Below are positions 6,954-13,219 of a DNA stretch of 20,143 nt, one piece after another. The stretch spans positions 1 to 20,143 of the forward strand of contig CALANQ010000184.1 of assembly GCA_937926025.1 (NCBI GenBank), in the 5' to 3' direction. Made by a program: the position numbers and the translations under genes. Numbering within the stretch: position 1 is the first letter of the stretch; every line of letters starts with the position of its first letter. The stretch comes from an uncultured Acidimicrobiales bacterium. GTDB lineage: Bacteria > Actinomycetota > Acidimicrobiia > Acidimicrobiales > Iamiaceae. The notes under the pieces are model-generated. The model did not search any database. It had not been told where the DNA came from and was given only the letters and a program-made list of their open reading frames with translations.

Positions 6954-7304
6954 GTGCTGAAGAACCTGCGCAAGAAGCTCTCGCAGACCATCGACGACAT
7001 CGAGGGCGAGCGGCTCCAGGGCCGCCTCGCGGACCTCGGCGTCCAGCCCATCTCGGAAGCACCGACGCGCACCCCGGTGCTGCTCGCCGGCGAGGTCCAG
7101 GGCCTGCAGGTGGTGCCCCGGGCCGGATCCCCGTCGCTCGAGGTCACCTTCAGCGACGGCAGCGGGCGGGCCGTCGCCGTGTTCACCGGCCGCAAGCGGC
7201 TGGGCGGCGTCGACTGCGGTCGCCGCATCGTGGTCGACGGCGTGGGCCGCACCGAGCGGGGCCGCATGGTCGTGCTCAACCCGGCGTACACCATCGTCGA
7301 GTAG
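6954..7304 (+). CDS. OB-fold nucleic acid-binding domain protein (Rv2694c-like)
   Basis: This 116-residue protein starts VLKNLRKKLSQTIDDIEGERLQG, a short basic helix, followed by an OB-fold at about residues 35-116: PVLLAGEVQGLQVVP, LEVTFSDGSGRAVAVFTGRKRLGG, then GRRIVVDGVGR and MVVLNPAY. The D-G-S-G-R and GRKRLGGV segments are typical of the small actinobacterial OB proteins related to RecG and aspartyl-tRNA synthetase OB domains. From memory, Mycobacterium tuberculosis Rv2694c is such a protein, two genes beyond ceoC, so the link with the potassium genes seems conserved although the reason is unknown. GTG 6954 is chosen; GTG 6945 would add three residues. Binding of nucleic acid is inferred from the fold. 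Confidence 0.75.
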   Translation: MLKNLRKKLSQTIDDIEGERLQGRLADLGVQPISEAPTRTPVLLAGEVQGLQVVPRAGSPSLEVTFSDGSGRAVAVFTGRKRLGGVDCGRRIVVDGVGRTERGRMVVLNPAYTIVE

Positions 7305-7333
7305 CCGCCCGTCGGACGGACGTCCGGTATCGG

Positions 7334-7347
7334 TAGCGTTGACGTCC
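7334..7347 (+). promoter_or_regulatory. putative leaderless promoter of the L,D-transpeptidase gene
   Basis: TAGCGT (7334-7339) is eight bases before ATG 7348. This favours that ATG over the upstream in-frame TTG at 7339. ACGTCC occurs at 7320-7325 and again at 7342-7347, flanking the box as a short direct repeat. Confidence 0.38.
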
Positions 7348-8223
7348 ATGGCCGGCCCCTCGCTCCGCTCGCGACGCGGCCTCGTCGCGCTCGTGGTCGT
7401 GGCGGTCGGGGCGCTCGCAGTGGGCGGGATCATCTGGCAGCAGTCGCGCGACGACGAACCGCAGGCCGTGCGGGCCTCGCTGGCGCTGCCCGCCGCCGAG
7501 GCGCCCGCGGTCCAGGGCAAGTGGCCCACGACGACCACCACCACCACGACCACCGCCCCCTCCAACCTGGACCCGGCCACCGGCCTCAGCATCTCCGGGC
7601 CCATCGGCCCGCCGTGGCCCGATCACTTCACGGCCGCCGACGCCATCGTCCCCAACGTGGCGCTCTACCAGGAGCCCGGCAAGCCGGTGCCCACCGGGCG
7701 CACGCTGCCCAACCCCACGCTCGAGGGGTTCAAGCTGGTGTTCCTGGTGCGCGAGCAGAAGGGCGACTGGCTGCAGGTGCAGATCAACCAGCGCCCCAAC
7801 GGGGCCACCGCCTGGATCAAGAAGTCCGACGTCGCCCTGCGCACGGTCGACAACCACATCCTCATCGAGCTCGGCGCCAAGAAGCTCACCGTGTTCCACG
7901 GCGAGACGCCGATCTTCACCGCCTCGGTGGCCCCCGGGAAGGCGTCGTCGCCCACGCCCACCGGCGCCTTCTACACGGACATCCTCACCCGGCCCACCAA
8001 CCCGAACGGGCCCTACGGGCCCTTCCAGATCAGCGTCACCGGCTTCTCCAACGTGTACGAGACCTTCGGCGGCGGCAACGGCCAGATCGCCATCCACGGC
8101 ACCAACCGGCCCGAGCTCATCGGCACCCCGGCCAGCCACGGCTGCGTCCGCATGTCCAACGACGACATCACCGCGCTGATCCCCCTCGCCCGCCAGGGCA
8201 CCCCCGTCGTCATCGTCGACTGA
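7348..8223 (+). CDS. L,D-transpeptidase (YkuD domain)
   Basis: This 291-residue exported or membrane-anchored protein has a basic N-terminus (MAGPSLRSRR), a hydrophobic segment at about 11-29, then a disordered linker with nine consecutive threonines (residues 61-69). Residues of about 85-170 look like an SH3-type wall-binding region (VALYQEPGKPVP, KGDWLQVQIN, TAWIKKSDV). The YkuD domain starts at about 172 (HILIELGAKKLTVFHGETPI) and holds the catalytic motif: H250 in IHGT, then SHGCVRM with H264 and C266. These enzymes make 3-3 cross-links in peptidoglycan or attach proteins to it, using the Cys as acyl carrier. No lipobox cysteine is seen after the hydrophobic segment, so a membrane anchor is more likely than a lipoprotein. 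It ends 63 bases before the convergent chelatase gene. Confidence 0.92.
   Translation: MAGPSLRSRRGLVALVVVAVGALAVGGIIWQQSRDDEPQAVRASLALPAAEAPAVQGKWPTTTTTTTTTAPSNLDPATGLSISGPIGPPWPDHFTAADAIVPNVALYQEPGKPVPTGRTLPNPTLEGFKLVFLVREQKGDWLQVQINQRPNGATAWIKKSDVALRTVDNHILIELGAKKLTVFHGETPIFTASVAPGKASSPTPTGAFYTDILTRPTNPNGPYGPFQISVTGFSNVYETFGGGNGQIAIHGTNRPELIGTPASHGCVRMSNDDITALIPLARQGTPVVIVD
7528..7554 (+). repeat. ACG/ACC trinucleotide run coding nine threonines
   Basis: A run of nine ACN codons (only ACG and ACC) codes a poly-threonine linker between the membrane anchor and the wall-binding region of the L,D-transpeptidase. Such runs may vary in length between strains. Confidence 0.7.
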
Positions 8224-8249
8224 CTCCGCGCCGATCTCGGGTCGCTCAG

Positions 8250-8289
8250 GCCGCCCCACGCGGCTCAGATGACCCGGAACCCGGGGTCA
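8250..8289. terminator. two small hairpins between convergent genes
   Basis: GCCGC/GCGGC (8250-8254 with 8260-8264) and TGACCC/GGGTCA (8270-8275 with 8284-8289) are short GC-rich stems in the 63-base gap between the transpeptidase and chelatase stops. The second overlaps the chelatase stop codon. There is no T-run, so terminator function is tentative. Confidence 0.32.
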
Positions 8290-8676
8290 GCGGGCGTTGG
8301 CGCGGCGGACCTGGGCGACCAGGAGGCCGAGCACGGCGGGGGCTTCGCCGAAGCCGGGCATCATCACGACCTCGACGTCGGGGTGCATGGCGGCCGTGGT
8401 GGCCACCAGCTCGGGGATGTCCAGGCTGAGGTGCCGGCCCGGGTACAGGAAGTACGGCAGCACCAGCACCTTGGTGGCCCCGGCCGAGGTGGCCTGGTGG
8501 ATGGCGGCCGGGATCAGCGGATCGGCCAGCTCCAGGAACGCCGCCCACACCGGCATGCCGAGCATGGCCTCGAGGTCCACCGCCATCTTCCGGTGCGCCT
8601 TGTTGGCCGACACGGTCCGGCTCCCGTGCGCGATCAGCACGATCGCGGTCTCCCCGGCGATGTGGGTCTCAGCCAT
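8287..8676 (-). CDS. CbiX/SirB-type sirohydrochlorin chelatase family protein (short form)
   Basis: This is a 129-residue single-domain protein. VLIAHGSR near the N-terminus carries the first metal-site histidine (H17), and PYFLYPGRHLSLDIPE carries the second (H82). ALE-type residues (FLELADP) between them match the CbiX half-domain. The short forms work as homodimers and insert Co2+ into sirohydrochlorin (cobalamin route) or Fe2+ (siroheme route); which one applies is not visible, and no other tetrapyrrole gene is nearby. The length equals the small archaeal-type CbiX rather than the double-length bacterial form. ATG 8676 follows a TACGGT box by seven bases, indicating a leaderless start. 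A long nested palindrome separates it from the upstream GluQRS gene, so it is probably its own transcription unit. Confidence 0.82.
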   Translation of the reverse strand: MAETHIAGETAIVLIAHGSRTVSANKAHRKMAVDLEAMLGMPVWAAFLELADPLIPAAIHQATSAGATKVLVLPYFLYPGRHLSLDIPELVATTAAMHPDVEVVMMPGFGEAPAVLGLLVAQVRRANAR

Positions 8677-8689
8677 GCCGAGGACCGTA
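8677..8689 (-). promoter_or_regulatory. putative leaderless promoter of the chelatase gene
   Basis: TACGGT on the minus strand (8689-8684) stands seven bases before ATG 8676. It lies just downstream of the palindrome at 8700-8746, which could isolate this promoter from read-through. Confidence 0.4.
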
Positions 8690-8699
8690 CCGCCATCGA

Positions 8700-8746
8700 C
8701 GATCGGGTCACCGATGCGGCCACCGCAACCACCCGTGACCCGATCG
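8700..8746. repeat. nested perfect palindrome (terminator or REP-like hairpin)
   Basis: CGATCGGGTCAC (8700-8711) and GTGACCCGATCG (8735-8746) are exact reverse complements. Inside them TGCGG (8715-8719) and CCGCA (8723-8727) form a second stem with a CCA loop. The structure lies 17 bases beyond the GluQRS stop and could end that transcript. Its layout, an outer 12-bp arm with a nested inner hairpin, recalls the element at 17895-17945. Confidence 0.6.
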
Positions 8747-8762
8747 GGCGGGGCCGGGTGGG

Positions 8763-9674
8763 TCAGGGGGTGTCGGACCAGGTCCAGGGGGTGGGGCGGA
8801 TGCGGGTGGGGTCGAAGCGGGTGACGAGGTCGGCAGGGCGGCAGGGGGTCGCGTCGGCGACCAGGCCGAGGGACTGGGCCAGGATGCCGACGACGGCTTC
8901 GGGGGTGCGGCCCCGGGCGAGCTGGTCGGCGAGGGTGACGGCGCCGTCGCGCTTGGCCAGGCGGTGACCGCCGGGGCCGAGGACCAGGGGGACGTGGGCG
9001 TAGGCCACGGGTGGCAGCCCGAGGAGCTCGGCGAGGTGGCGCTGGCGGGGAGCGGAGCTGGCCAGGTCGTCGGCCCGCACCACCTGCTCCACACCCTGGG
9101 CGGCGTCGTCCACCACCACGGCCAGGTTGTAGGCGGGCACGCCGTCGTTGCGGCGCAGGACCACGTCGTCGACAAGTGCGGTGACCTCGCCGATCAGGTC
9201 GTCGCGGACGGTGACGGTGGTCCCCGGTCCCCGCAGGCGCAGGGCCAGGGGTCGGCCCGACGCGGCCTGCTCGGCGCGCTCGGCGGCGGTCAGGTCCCGG
9301 CAGGTCCCCGGGTAGGCGCCCTCGGGGGACGGGTCGCCGTGGGGAGCGGCGGACGCCTCGCGGATCTCCCGCCGGGTGCAGGAGCACGGATAGGTGAGGC
9401 CAGCCGCGTCGAGCTGGGCGATGGCCGCCTCGTAACGGTCGAAGCGCTCGCTCTGGCGCACGACCTCGCCGTCCCAGTCCAGCCCGAGCGCCGCCAGGTC
9501 GGCCAGCTGCGACCGCTCGTGGTCGGCCGACGCCTGCACCCGGTCCAGGTCCTCCATCCGCACCATGAACCCCGACCCGGCGGATCGGGCGAACAGCCAC
9601 GCCACCAGGGCGGTGCGCAGGTTGCCGAGGTGCAGGTCCCCCGTCGGGCTGGGGGCGAACCGACCGACTGCCAT
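8763..9674 (-). CDS. gluQRS: glutamyl-queuosine tRNA(Asp) synthetase (GluQRS)
   Basis: This 303-residue protein is a class I aminoacyl-tRNA synthetase catalytic core without an anticodon-binding domain, the hallmark of GluQRS. It starts GRFAPSPTGDLHLGNLRTA with HLGN (15-18) as the HIGH motif. A zinc site is visible as CSC (C97, C99), Y121 and C125. KRDGA (241-245) replaces KMSKS. A full GltX would run to nearly 500 residues. The enzyme glutamylates the queuosine at position 34 of tRNA(Asp) in the cytoplasm, so the organism should make or salvage queuosine, although no queuosine genes are in view. ATG 9674 gives the expected N-terminus. The palindrome at 8700-8746 follows the stop, and the upstream intergenic region holds the tandem hairpin element. 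Confidence 0.93.
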   Translation of the reverse strand: MAVGRFAPSPTGDLHLGNLRTALVAWLFARSAGSGFMVRMEDLDRVQASADHERSQLADLAALGLDWDGEVVRQSERFDRYEAAIAQLDAAGLTYPCSCTRREIREASAAPHGDPSPEGAYPGTCRDLTAAERAEQAASGRPLALRLRGPGTTVTVRDDLIGEVTALVDDVVLRRNDGVPAYNLAVVVDDAAQGVEQVVRADDLASSAPRQRHLAELLGLPPVAYAHVPLVLGPGGHRLAKRDGAVTLADQLARGRTPEAVVGILAQSLGLVADATPCRPADLVTRFDPTRIRPTPWTWSDTP

Positions 9675-9701
9675 CCCGTCAGCCTGCCCGCGCCGCGTCG
9701 C

Positions 9702-9844
9702 CCGATCCGAACTTCGTGTGGATCTGTCTCACGAGGACACCGCAGCCACACGAGGTTGGAACCGAGGCGCCTGATCCGATCGACGTTCGTGTCGATCTGG
9801 TGCGGACGCAGACCGGATCCACACGAAGTTCGAGCCGGAGGCGG
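9702..9844. repeat. tandem duplicated palindromic element (REP-like, about 73-bp unit, two copies)
   Basis: Two related units begin at 9702 and 9776 with CCGATC and end near 9771 and 9844 with GAGGCG. Each is a hairpin: in unit one AACTTCGTGTGG (9710-9721) pairs with CCACACGAGGTT (9746-9757), one mismatch. In unit two 9781-9797 pairs with 9816-9832, 14 of 17 positions. The outermost arms of the pair, GAACTTCGTGTGGATC (9709-9724) and its exact reverse complement (9816-9831), also match perfectly. No open reading frame with coding character crosses it. It fills most of the 216-base gap between the GluQRS start and the acyl-CoA dehydrogenase stop. Confidence 0.7.
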
Positions 9845-9850
9845 TTCGAC

Positions 9851-9887
9851 CTCGAGGGTGGTGGGTGGGCTCGAGGTGGTGGGTGGC
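9851..9887. repeat. 19-bp tandem repeat, two copies
   Basis: CTCGAGGGTGGTGGGTGGG (9851-9869) is followed at once by CTCGAGGTGGTGGGTGGC (9870-9887), the same unit one base shorter. It stops three bases before the acyl-CoA dehydrogenase stop codon. I see no hairpin or coding role. Confidence 0.5.
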
Positions 9888-9890
9888 CCC

Positions 9891-11039
9891 TCAGGCGGGA
9901 ACGTCGAGGGTCTGGACGGCGACCTTCTCGCGGAGGGCGGGGTCGTCGAGCCAGGAGATCTGGAGCGCCTTGGCGCGGCGGAAGTACAGCTGGATGTCGT
10001 ACTCGAGCGTGAAGCCCACGCCGCCGAAGACCTGCTCGCCCATGGCGGTGGTGTTGCGGAACGTCTGGCAGGCGAACAGCTTCGCCAGCGGGGCCAGGGT
10101 CGAGACGTCCTTGCCCTCGACCGGGCGGCCGTTGGCCAGGGACCAGGCGGCCTCGTACACGGGGATGCGGCCGCCGTTGACGGCGGTGGCGGCGTCCGCC
10201 AGGTAGTGGGAGATGGCCTGGAAGGCGCCGAGCGGCTTGTCGAACTGCTCGCGGTCCTTGGCGTACTGGACGGTGATCTCCAGGGCGTAGGCGGCGCCGC
10301 CGATGGCCTGGGCGGCGAGGAACACGAGGCCCTCGTCGAGCACGGCGTCCCAGGTGGCCCAGCCGGAGCCGGCGGCACCGATGCGGGCCGAGGCGGGCAC
10401 GGCCACGCTGTCGAGCTGCACCTGGTACTGGCAGTCCGAGGCGATGGAGAACATCTGGGTGAGGGTGACGCCCTCGGCCTTCGGGTCCACCAGGAACAGG
10501 TCGATGTCGGTGGGCCCGGTGCCGGTGCGGGCGAGCACCACCAGGTGGGTGGCGGCCGCCGCGAACGGGACGTGCCACTTGGTGCCGGTGAGGAGGAACC
10601 CGTCGCCGTCGGCGCGGGCCTCGACCTGCACGCCCTTGGGCCCGAAGCCGTTGTTCGGCTCCAGCCAGGCGGTGGTGGCGATGGCCGTGCCCTTGGCGAT
10701 CAGCGGGAGGAGGTCCTGCTTCTGGTCCTCGGTGCCGGCCCGGAGGAGCAGCCCGGCGCTGAGCACGGCGCTCACGAAGTGGGGCGACGGGGCGAGGGCC
10801 CGGCCCAGCTCCTCGTAGACGACGGCGCCCTCGAGCGCGGTCATGCCGGAGCCGCCGTACGCCTCGGGGATCATGAGGCCGAGCAGGTCCAGGTCGGCCA
10901 GCTGCTGCCAGAACTCGGGGGAGAACCCGGTGGGGTCGTCCTCGAGCTCGCGCACCTGCTCGAGCGACGAGGCGGTGCTGCACAGGCCGCGCACCATCTC
11001 GCGCAGCATGTCCTGTTCTTCGGAGAAATCCAGGTCCAT
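9891..11039 (-). CDS. acyl-CoA dehydrogenase family protein (possible FAD-poor partner subunit)
   Basis: This is a 382-residue member of the acyl-CoA dehydrogenase fold: helical N-terminal domain (MDLDFSEEQDMLREMVR to about 115), beta domain (AWLEPNNGFGP at 124-134 onwards) and helical C-terminal domain (AIGGAAYALEITVQYAKDREQF, then FGGVGFTLEYDIQLYFRRAK). The usual flavin-contacting TEPxxGSD segment is degenerate (LEPNNGFGP), and the C-terminal catalytic stretch lacks the YEGT-like sequence. In the ChsE1-ChsE2 type of heterotetramer one subunit is degenerate in just this way, so this protein may pair with the dehydrogenase at the other end of the operon. It is the last gene of the operon, 13 bases after the MaoC stop, with AGAGGA (11053-11048) upstream of ATG 11039. 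It would oxidise an acyl-CoA to the trans-2-enoyl form. The substrate is unknown. Confidence 0.86.
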   Translation of the reverse strand: MDLDFSEEQDMLREMVRGLCSTASSLEQVRELEDDPTGFSPEFWQQLADLDLLGLMIPEAYGGSGMTALEGAVVYEELGRALAPSPHFVSAVLSAGLLLRAGTEDQKQDLLPLIAKGTAIATTAWLEPNNGFGPKGVQVEARADGDGFLLTGTKWHVPFAAAATHLVVLARTGTGPTDIDLFLVDPKAEGVTLTQMFSIASDCQYQVQLDSVAVPASARIGAAGSGWATWDAVLDEGLVFLAAQAIGGAAYALEITVQYAKDREQFDKPLGAFQAISHYLADAATAVNGGRIPVYEAAWSLANGRPVEGKDVSTLAPLAKLFACQTFRNTTAMGEQVFGGVGFTLEYDIQLYFRRAKALQISWLDDPALREKVAVQTLDVPA

Positions 11040-11052
11040 CGGTTCGTTCCTC

Positions 11053-11524
11053 TCAGGGCTGCCACTGGTCGCCGCGGCGGGCCCAGGGGTTGTCGTCGGG
11101 AGCGGTGGGCAGGGCCACGCGCACGGAGCAGTCGGTCTTGGTGACGCCGTCGACGGCGAGGGTCACGAGCAGCGACACCCAGCCGCAGCCGGTGTCGTCG
11201 GTGGAGACGTCCTCGACGGTGGCGGTGAACACCATGCGGTCCTTGGGGTACACGGACCCCTTCATGCGGAACTTCATCCGGCCGAGGCGGCCCTTGGGGC
11301 CGGTCCAGTCGGTGACGTAGCGCTCGAACCAGGCGGCCTGGTTCGGGGTGTTCAGGAAGATGTCCTGGGTGCCGTTGCGGTTGACGGCGAAGTCGTAGTC
11401 GTGGTGCATGGGCCGCCAGTCGCGGGTGGCGAGGGCGCCGAGGACCACGGTGGTGGCGGTGACGTCGTAGCCCGGGCAGGGTGTCCCCGGCCGTGACGTC
11501 GCTGAGGAGCAGGTCGTCGGTCAT
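11053..11524 (-). CDS. MaoC-family enoyl-CoA hydratase, apparent frameshift near the N-terminus
   Basis: The expected start is ATG 11524, which overlaps the upstream TGA as ATGA. It reads MTDDLLLSDVTAGDTLPG and then, at CCCGGG (11476-11471), leaves the frame of the conserved remainder. Removing one base there restores TLPG-YDVTATTVVLGALATRDWRPMHHD, a continuous hot-dog fold hydratase of about 157 residues. The catalytic D-x4-H motif is intact (DWRPMHH). As it stands only the part from about 11472 is in the family's frame, and a gene finder would probably start at GTG 11448, losing the first strand. Either the gene is broken or the assembly has a one-base insertion. It probably works with the upstream MaoC protein, which lacks the motif, to hydrate a 2-enoyl-CoA. 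The gene ends 13 bases before the dehydrogenase. Confidence 0.78.
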
Positions 11525-12057
11525 GCCGCATCCCTCCGGTAGCCGAAGCCGGTGTAGCTCTCGACGCCGACCAGCTCGTCGCGCTGGTTGAGGTACTCGA
11601 CGTCGATCACCCAGAACCGTCCGGTGCCGAGCTTGGTGGTCTTCGGGCCGCTGACCGAGCGGAGGACCTGGCGGGTGGTGAGGACGTCGCCGGGGCGCAC
11701 CGGTTCGTGGAAGACGATGGTGTTGTCGGTCATCACCGCCTCGGGCAGGTCGAACGCGGCCTTCAGGTCGAAGTGGACCTGCAGGGGCAGCGCCTGCTCG
11801 GTGCGCCCGGGCGCCCAGTTGTGGGGGCGGAACCAGACCGAGAGCATGGTGGGCGGGGCGATGGGGCCGTCGGTGATCTCGGCGGCCACGTCGGCATCCC
11901 AGAACAGCGGGTTGCCGTTCTCGACCGATGAGCAGCTGGTCCAGATGTAGCCCTGCTCGGCGGGGAACTCGCCGGTCTCGGTGTACTGGTACTGGCCGAT
12001 GACCGCCGCCACCTCGGGCGGGAGGTCCACGGCGTCGGTGGAGGTGGGGTCGCTCAT
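11521..12057 (-). CDS. MaoC-like (FAS1-type N-terminal dehydratase) subunit without the catalytic motif
   Basis: This 178-residue hot-dog fold protein starts MSDPTSTDAVDLPPEV. SSVENGNPLFWD occupies the place of the hydratase motif: where active MaoC proteins have D-x4-H it has ENGNPLFW, so the catalytic His is absent. HNWAPGRTEQALPLQ, FHEPVRPGDVLTTRQVL and IDVEYLNQRDELV are typical of the N-terminal half of two-domain MaoC dehydratases and of ChsH-type subunits. A non-catalytic partner for the hydratase encoded next is the best reading. Both its ends overlap neighbours by four bases as ATGA (12057-12054 and 11524-11521), implying coupled translation and a fixed ratio of the two proteins. It could also bind the acyl-CoA tail. 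Family sure; lack of activity inferred. Confidence 0.83.
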   Translation of the reverse strand: MSDPTSTDAVDLPPEVAAVIGQYQYTETGEFPAEQGYIWTSCSSVENGNPLFWDADVAAEITDGPIAPPTMLSVWFRPHNWAPGRTEQALPLQVHFDLKAAFDLPEAVMTDNTIVFHEPVRPGDVLTTRQVLRSVSGPKTTKLGTGRFWVIDVEYLNQRDELVGVESYTGFGYRRDAA

Positions 12058-13217
12058 GCGACGGCTCCTTCGGATCGGAGGGTGGCGATGGCGTCGGCGT
12101 CGTAGCCGACCGCGGCCAGCAGGTCGTCGGTGTCGGTGAGGGTGCCGTCGCGCACGACGGGGGCGTGCTGGCCGTGGTCCATGCCGGCGAGCACGAAGCC
12201 CACCTGCTCGAACGCGTCGTGGCCGGGGCGGTGGGCGGTGATGATGACGTCGCGGTCCCGGAAGTGATCGTCCTCGACCAGCTCGGGCACGGTGGCCACG
12301 GGCGAGACGCACGTGTTGGCGGGGCCGAGCTCGTCGACCCACTCGTCCATGGTCCGGGTGGCGAAGGCGGCGGCGAAGTCCGCCCGCACCTGGTCCTGCA
12401 CGTCGTCGTCGAGCTGGTGGGCGAGCCACTGCTCGCAGCCGATGAGCTTGCAGAGGTTGGCGTAGAAGTGCGGCTCGATGGCGCCGACGGCCACCCACCG
12501 GTCGTCGGCACAGCGGTACACGTCGTAGCAGGCGTACCGGCCGGTGAGGATGTTGTGCCCCGGGCCCGGGACCGTGCCGGTGGCCAGGTACTCGTCGACG
12601 TAGAGCGACATGAGGGCGACGGCGCCGTCGGCCACGGCCACGTCGAGGTGCTGGCCCTGGCCGCTGGCGTTGCGGGCCACGAGGGCAGCGAGGATCGACA
12701 TGACGGCGTGCATGCCGCCCGCCGCGCTGTCGGCCACGGTGGCACCGGGCAGGGCGGGTCCGCCTTCGGCGTTGCGGCCCGAGCAGTCGAGGTAGCCGCT
12801 GACCGCCAGGTAGTTGATGTCGTGGCCGGCCCACTGGCTCTTGGGGCCGGTCTGCCCGTAGCCGCTGGTGGAGCAGTAGACGACGCCCGGGTTGACGGCG
12901 GCCACGGCGTCGAAGCCGATGCCGAGGCGGTCGACCACGCCGGGCCGGAAGCTCTCGATCACCACGTCGGCCGTCTCGGCCAGCTTGAGGAACGCGGCGC
13001 GGCCGGCGTCGGCCTTGAGGTCCAGCAGGATCCGCTCCATGCCGCGGTGGCCTCCGTACGCGTAGAACGGCGGCACGATCTGCACGCCCGACTGCTTCGG
13101 CGTCGGCCCCACCTTGATGACCCGCGCGCCGAAGTCCGCCAGCCACCGGGAGGTGCGGGCGGCCGGGCCGACGCTGGCCAGGTCGAGGACGGTGATGCCG
13201 TCGAGCGGGGACGACAC
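12054..13217 (-). CDS. CaiB/BaiF (class III) CoA-transferase family, alpha-methylacyl-CoA racemase-like
   Basis: This 387-residue protein begins VSSPLDGITVLDLASVGPAARTS, the usual CaiB/BaiF opening. In the racemase branch the catalytic pair is a His and an Asp about 30 residues apart; here H132 in AGHDINYLAVSG and D163 in VADSAAGGM match this well. SFRPGVVDRLGIGFD and NPGVVYCSTSGYGQTGP are family landmarks. An alpha-methylacyl-CoA racemase turns the 2R into the 2S form so that an acyl-CoA dehydrogenase can act, which fits its place between two dehydrogenase genes and the hydratases. A true CoA-transferase remains possible. GTG 13217 starts two bases after the upstream TGA, and its stop overlaps the next ATG. 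The enzyme should be cytoplasmic and dimeric. Confidence 0.87.
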   Translation of the reverse strand: MSSPLDGITVLDLASVGPAARTSRWLADFGARVIKVGPTPKQSGVQIVPPFYAYGGHRGMERILLDLKADAGRAAFLKLAETADVVIESFRPGVVDRLGIGFDAVAAVNPGVVYCSTSGYGQTGPKSQWAGHDINYLAVSGYLDCSGRNAEGGPALPGATVADSAAGGMHAVMSILAALVARNASGQGQHLDVAVADGAVALMSLYVDEYLATGTVPGPGHNILTGRYACYDVYRCADDRWVAVGAIEPHFYANLCKLIGCEQWLAHQLDDDVQDQVRADFAAAFATRTMDEWVDELGPANTCVSPVATVPELVEDDHFRDRDVIITAHRPGHDAFEQVGFVLAGMDHGQHAPVVRDGTLTDTDDLLAAVGYDADAIATLRSEGAVA

Positions 13218-13219
13218 GA

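Noticed and set aside
9702..9844. CRISPR array
   Set aside because: Only two diverged units, each an internal hairpin of about 73 bp, with no unique spacers and no cas genes.
8964..11144. Very long plus-strand open frame opposite gluQRS and the acyl-CoA dehydrogenase
   Set aside because: Its translation is a glycine/valine/histidine-rich mirror of well-supported minus-strand genes and crosses the non-coding repeat region; it results from high GC content.
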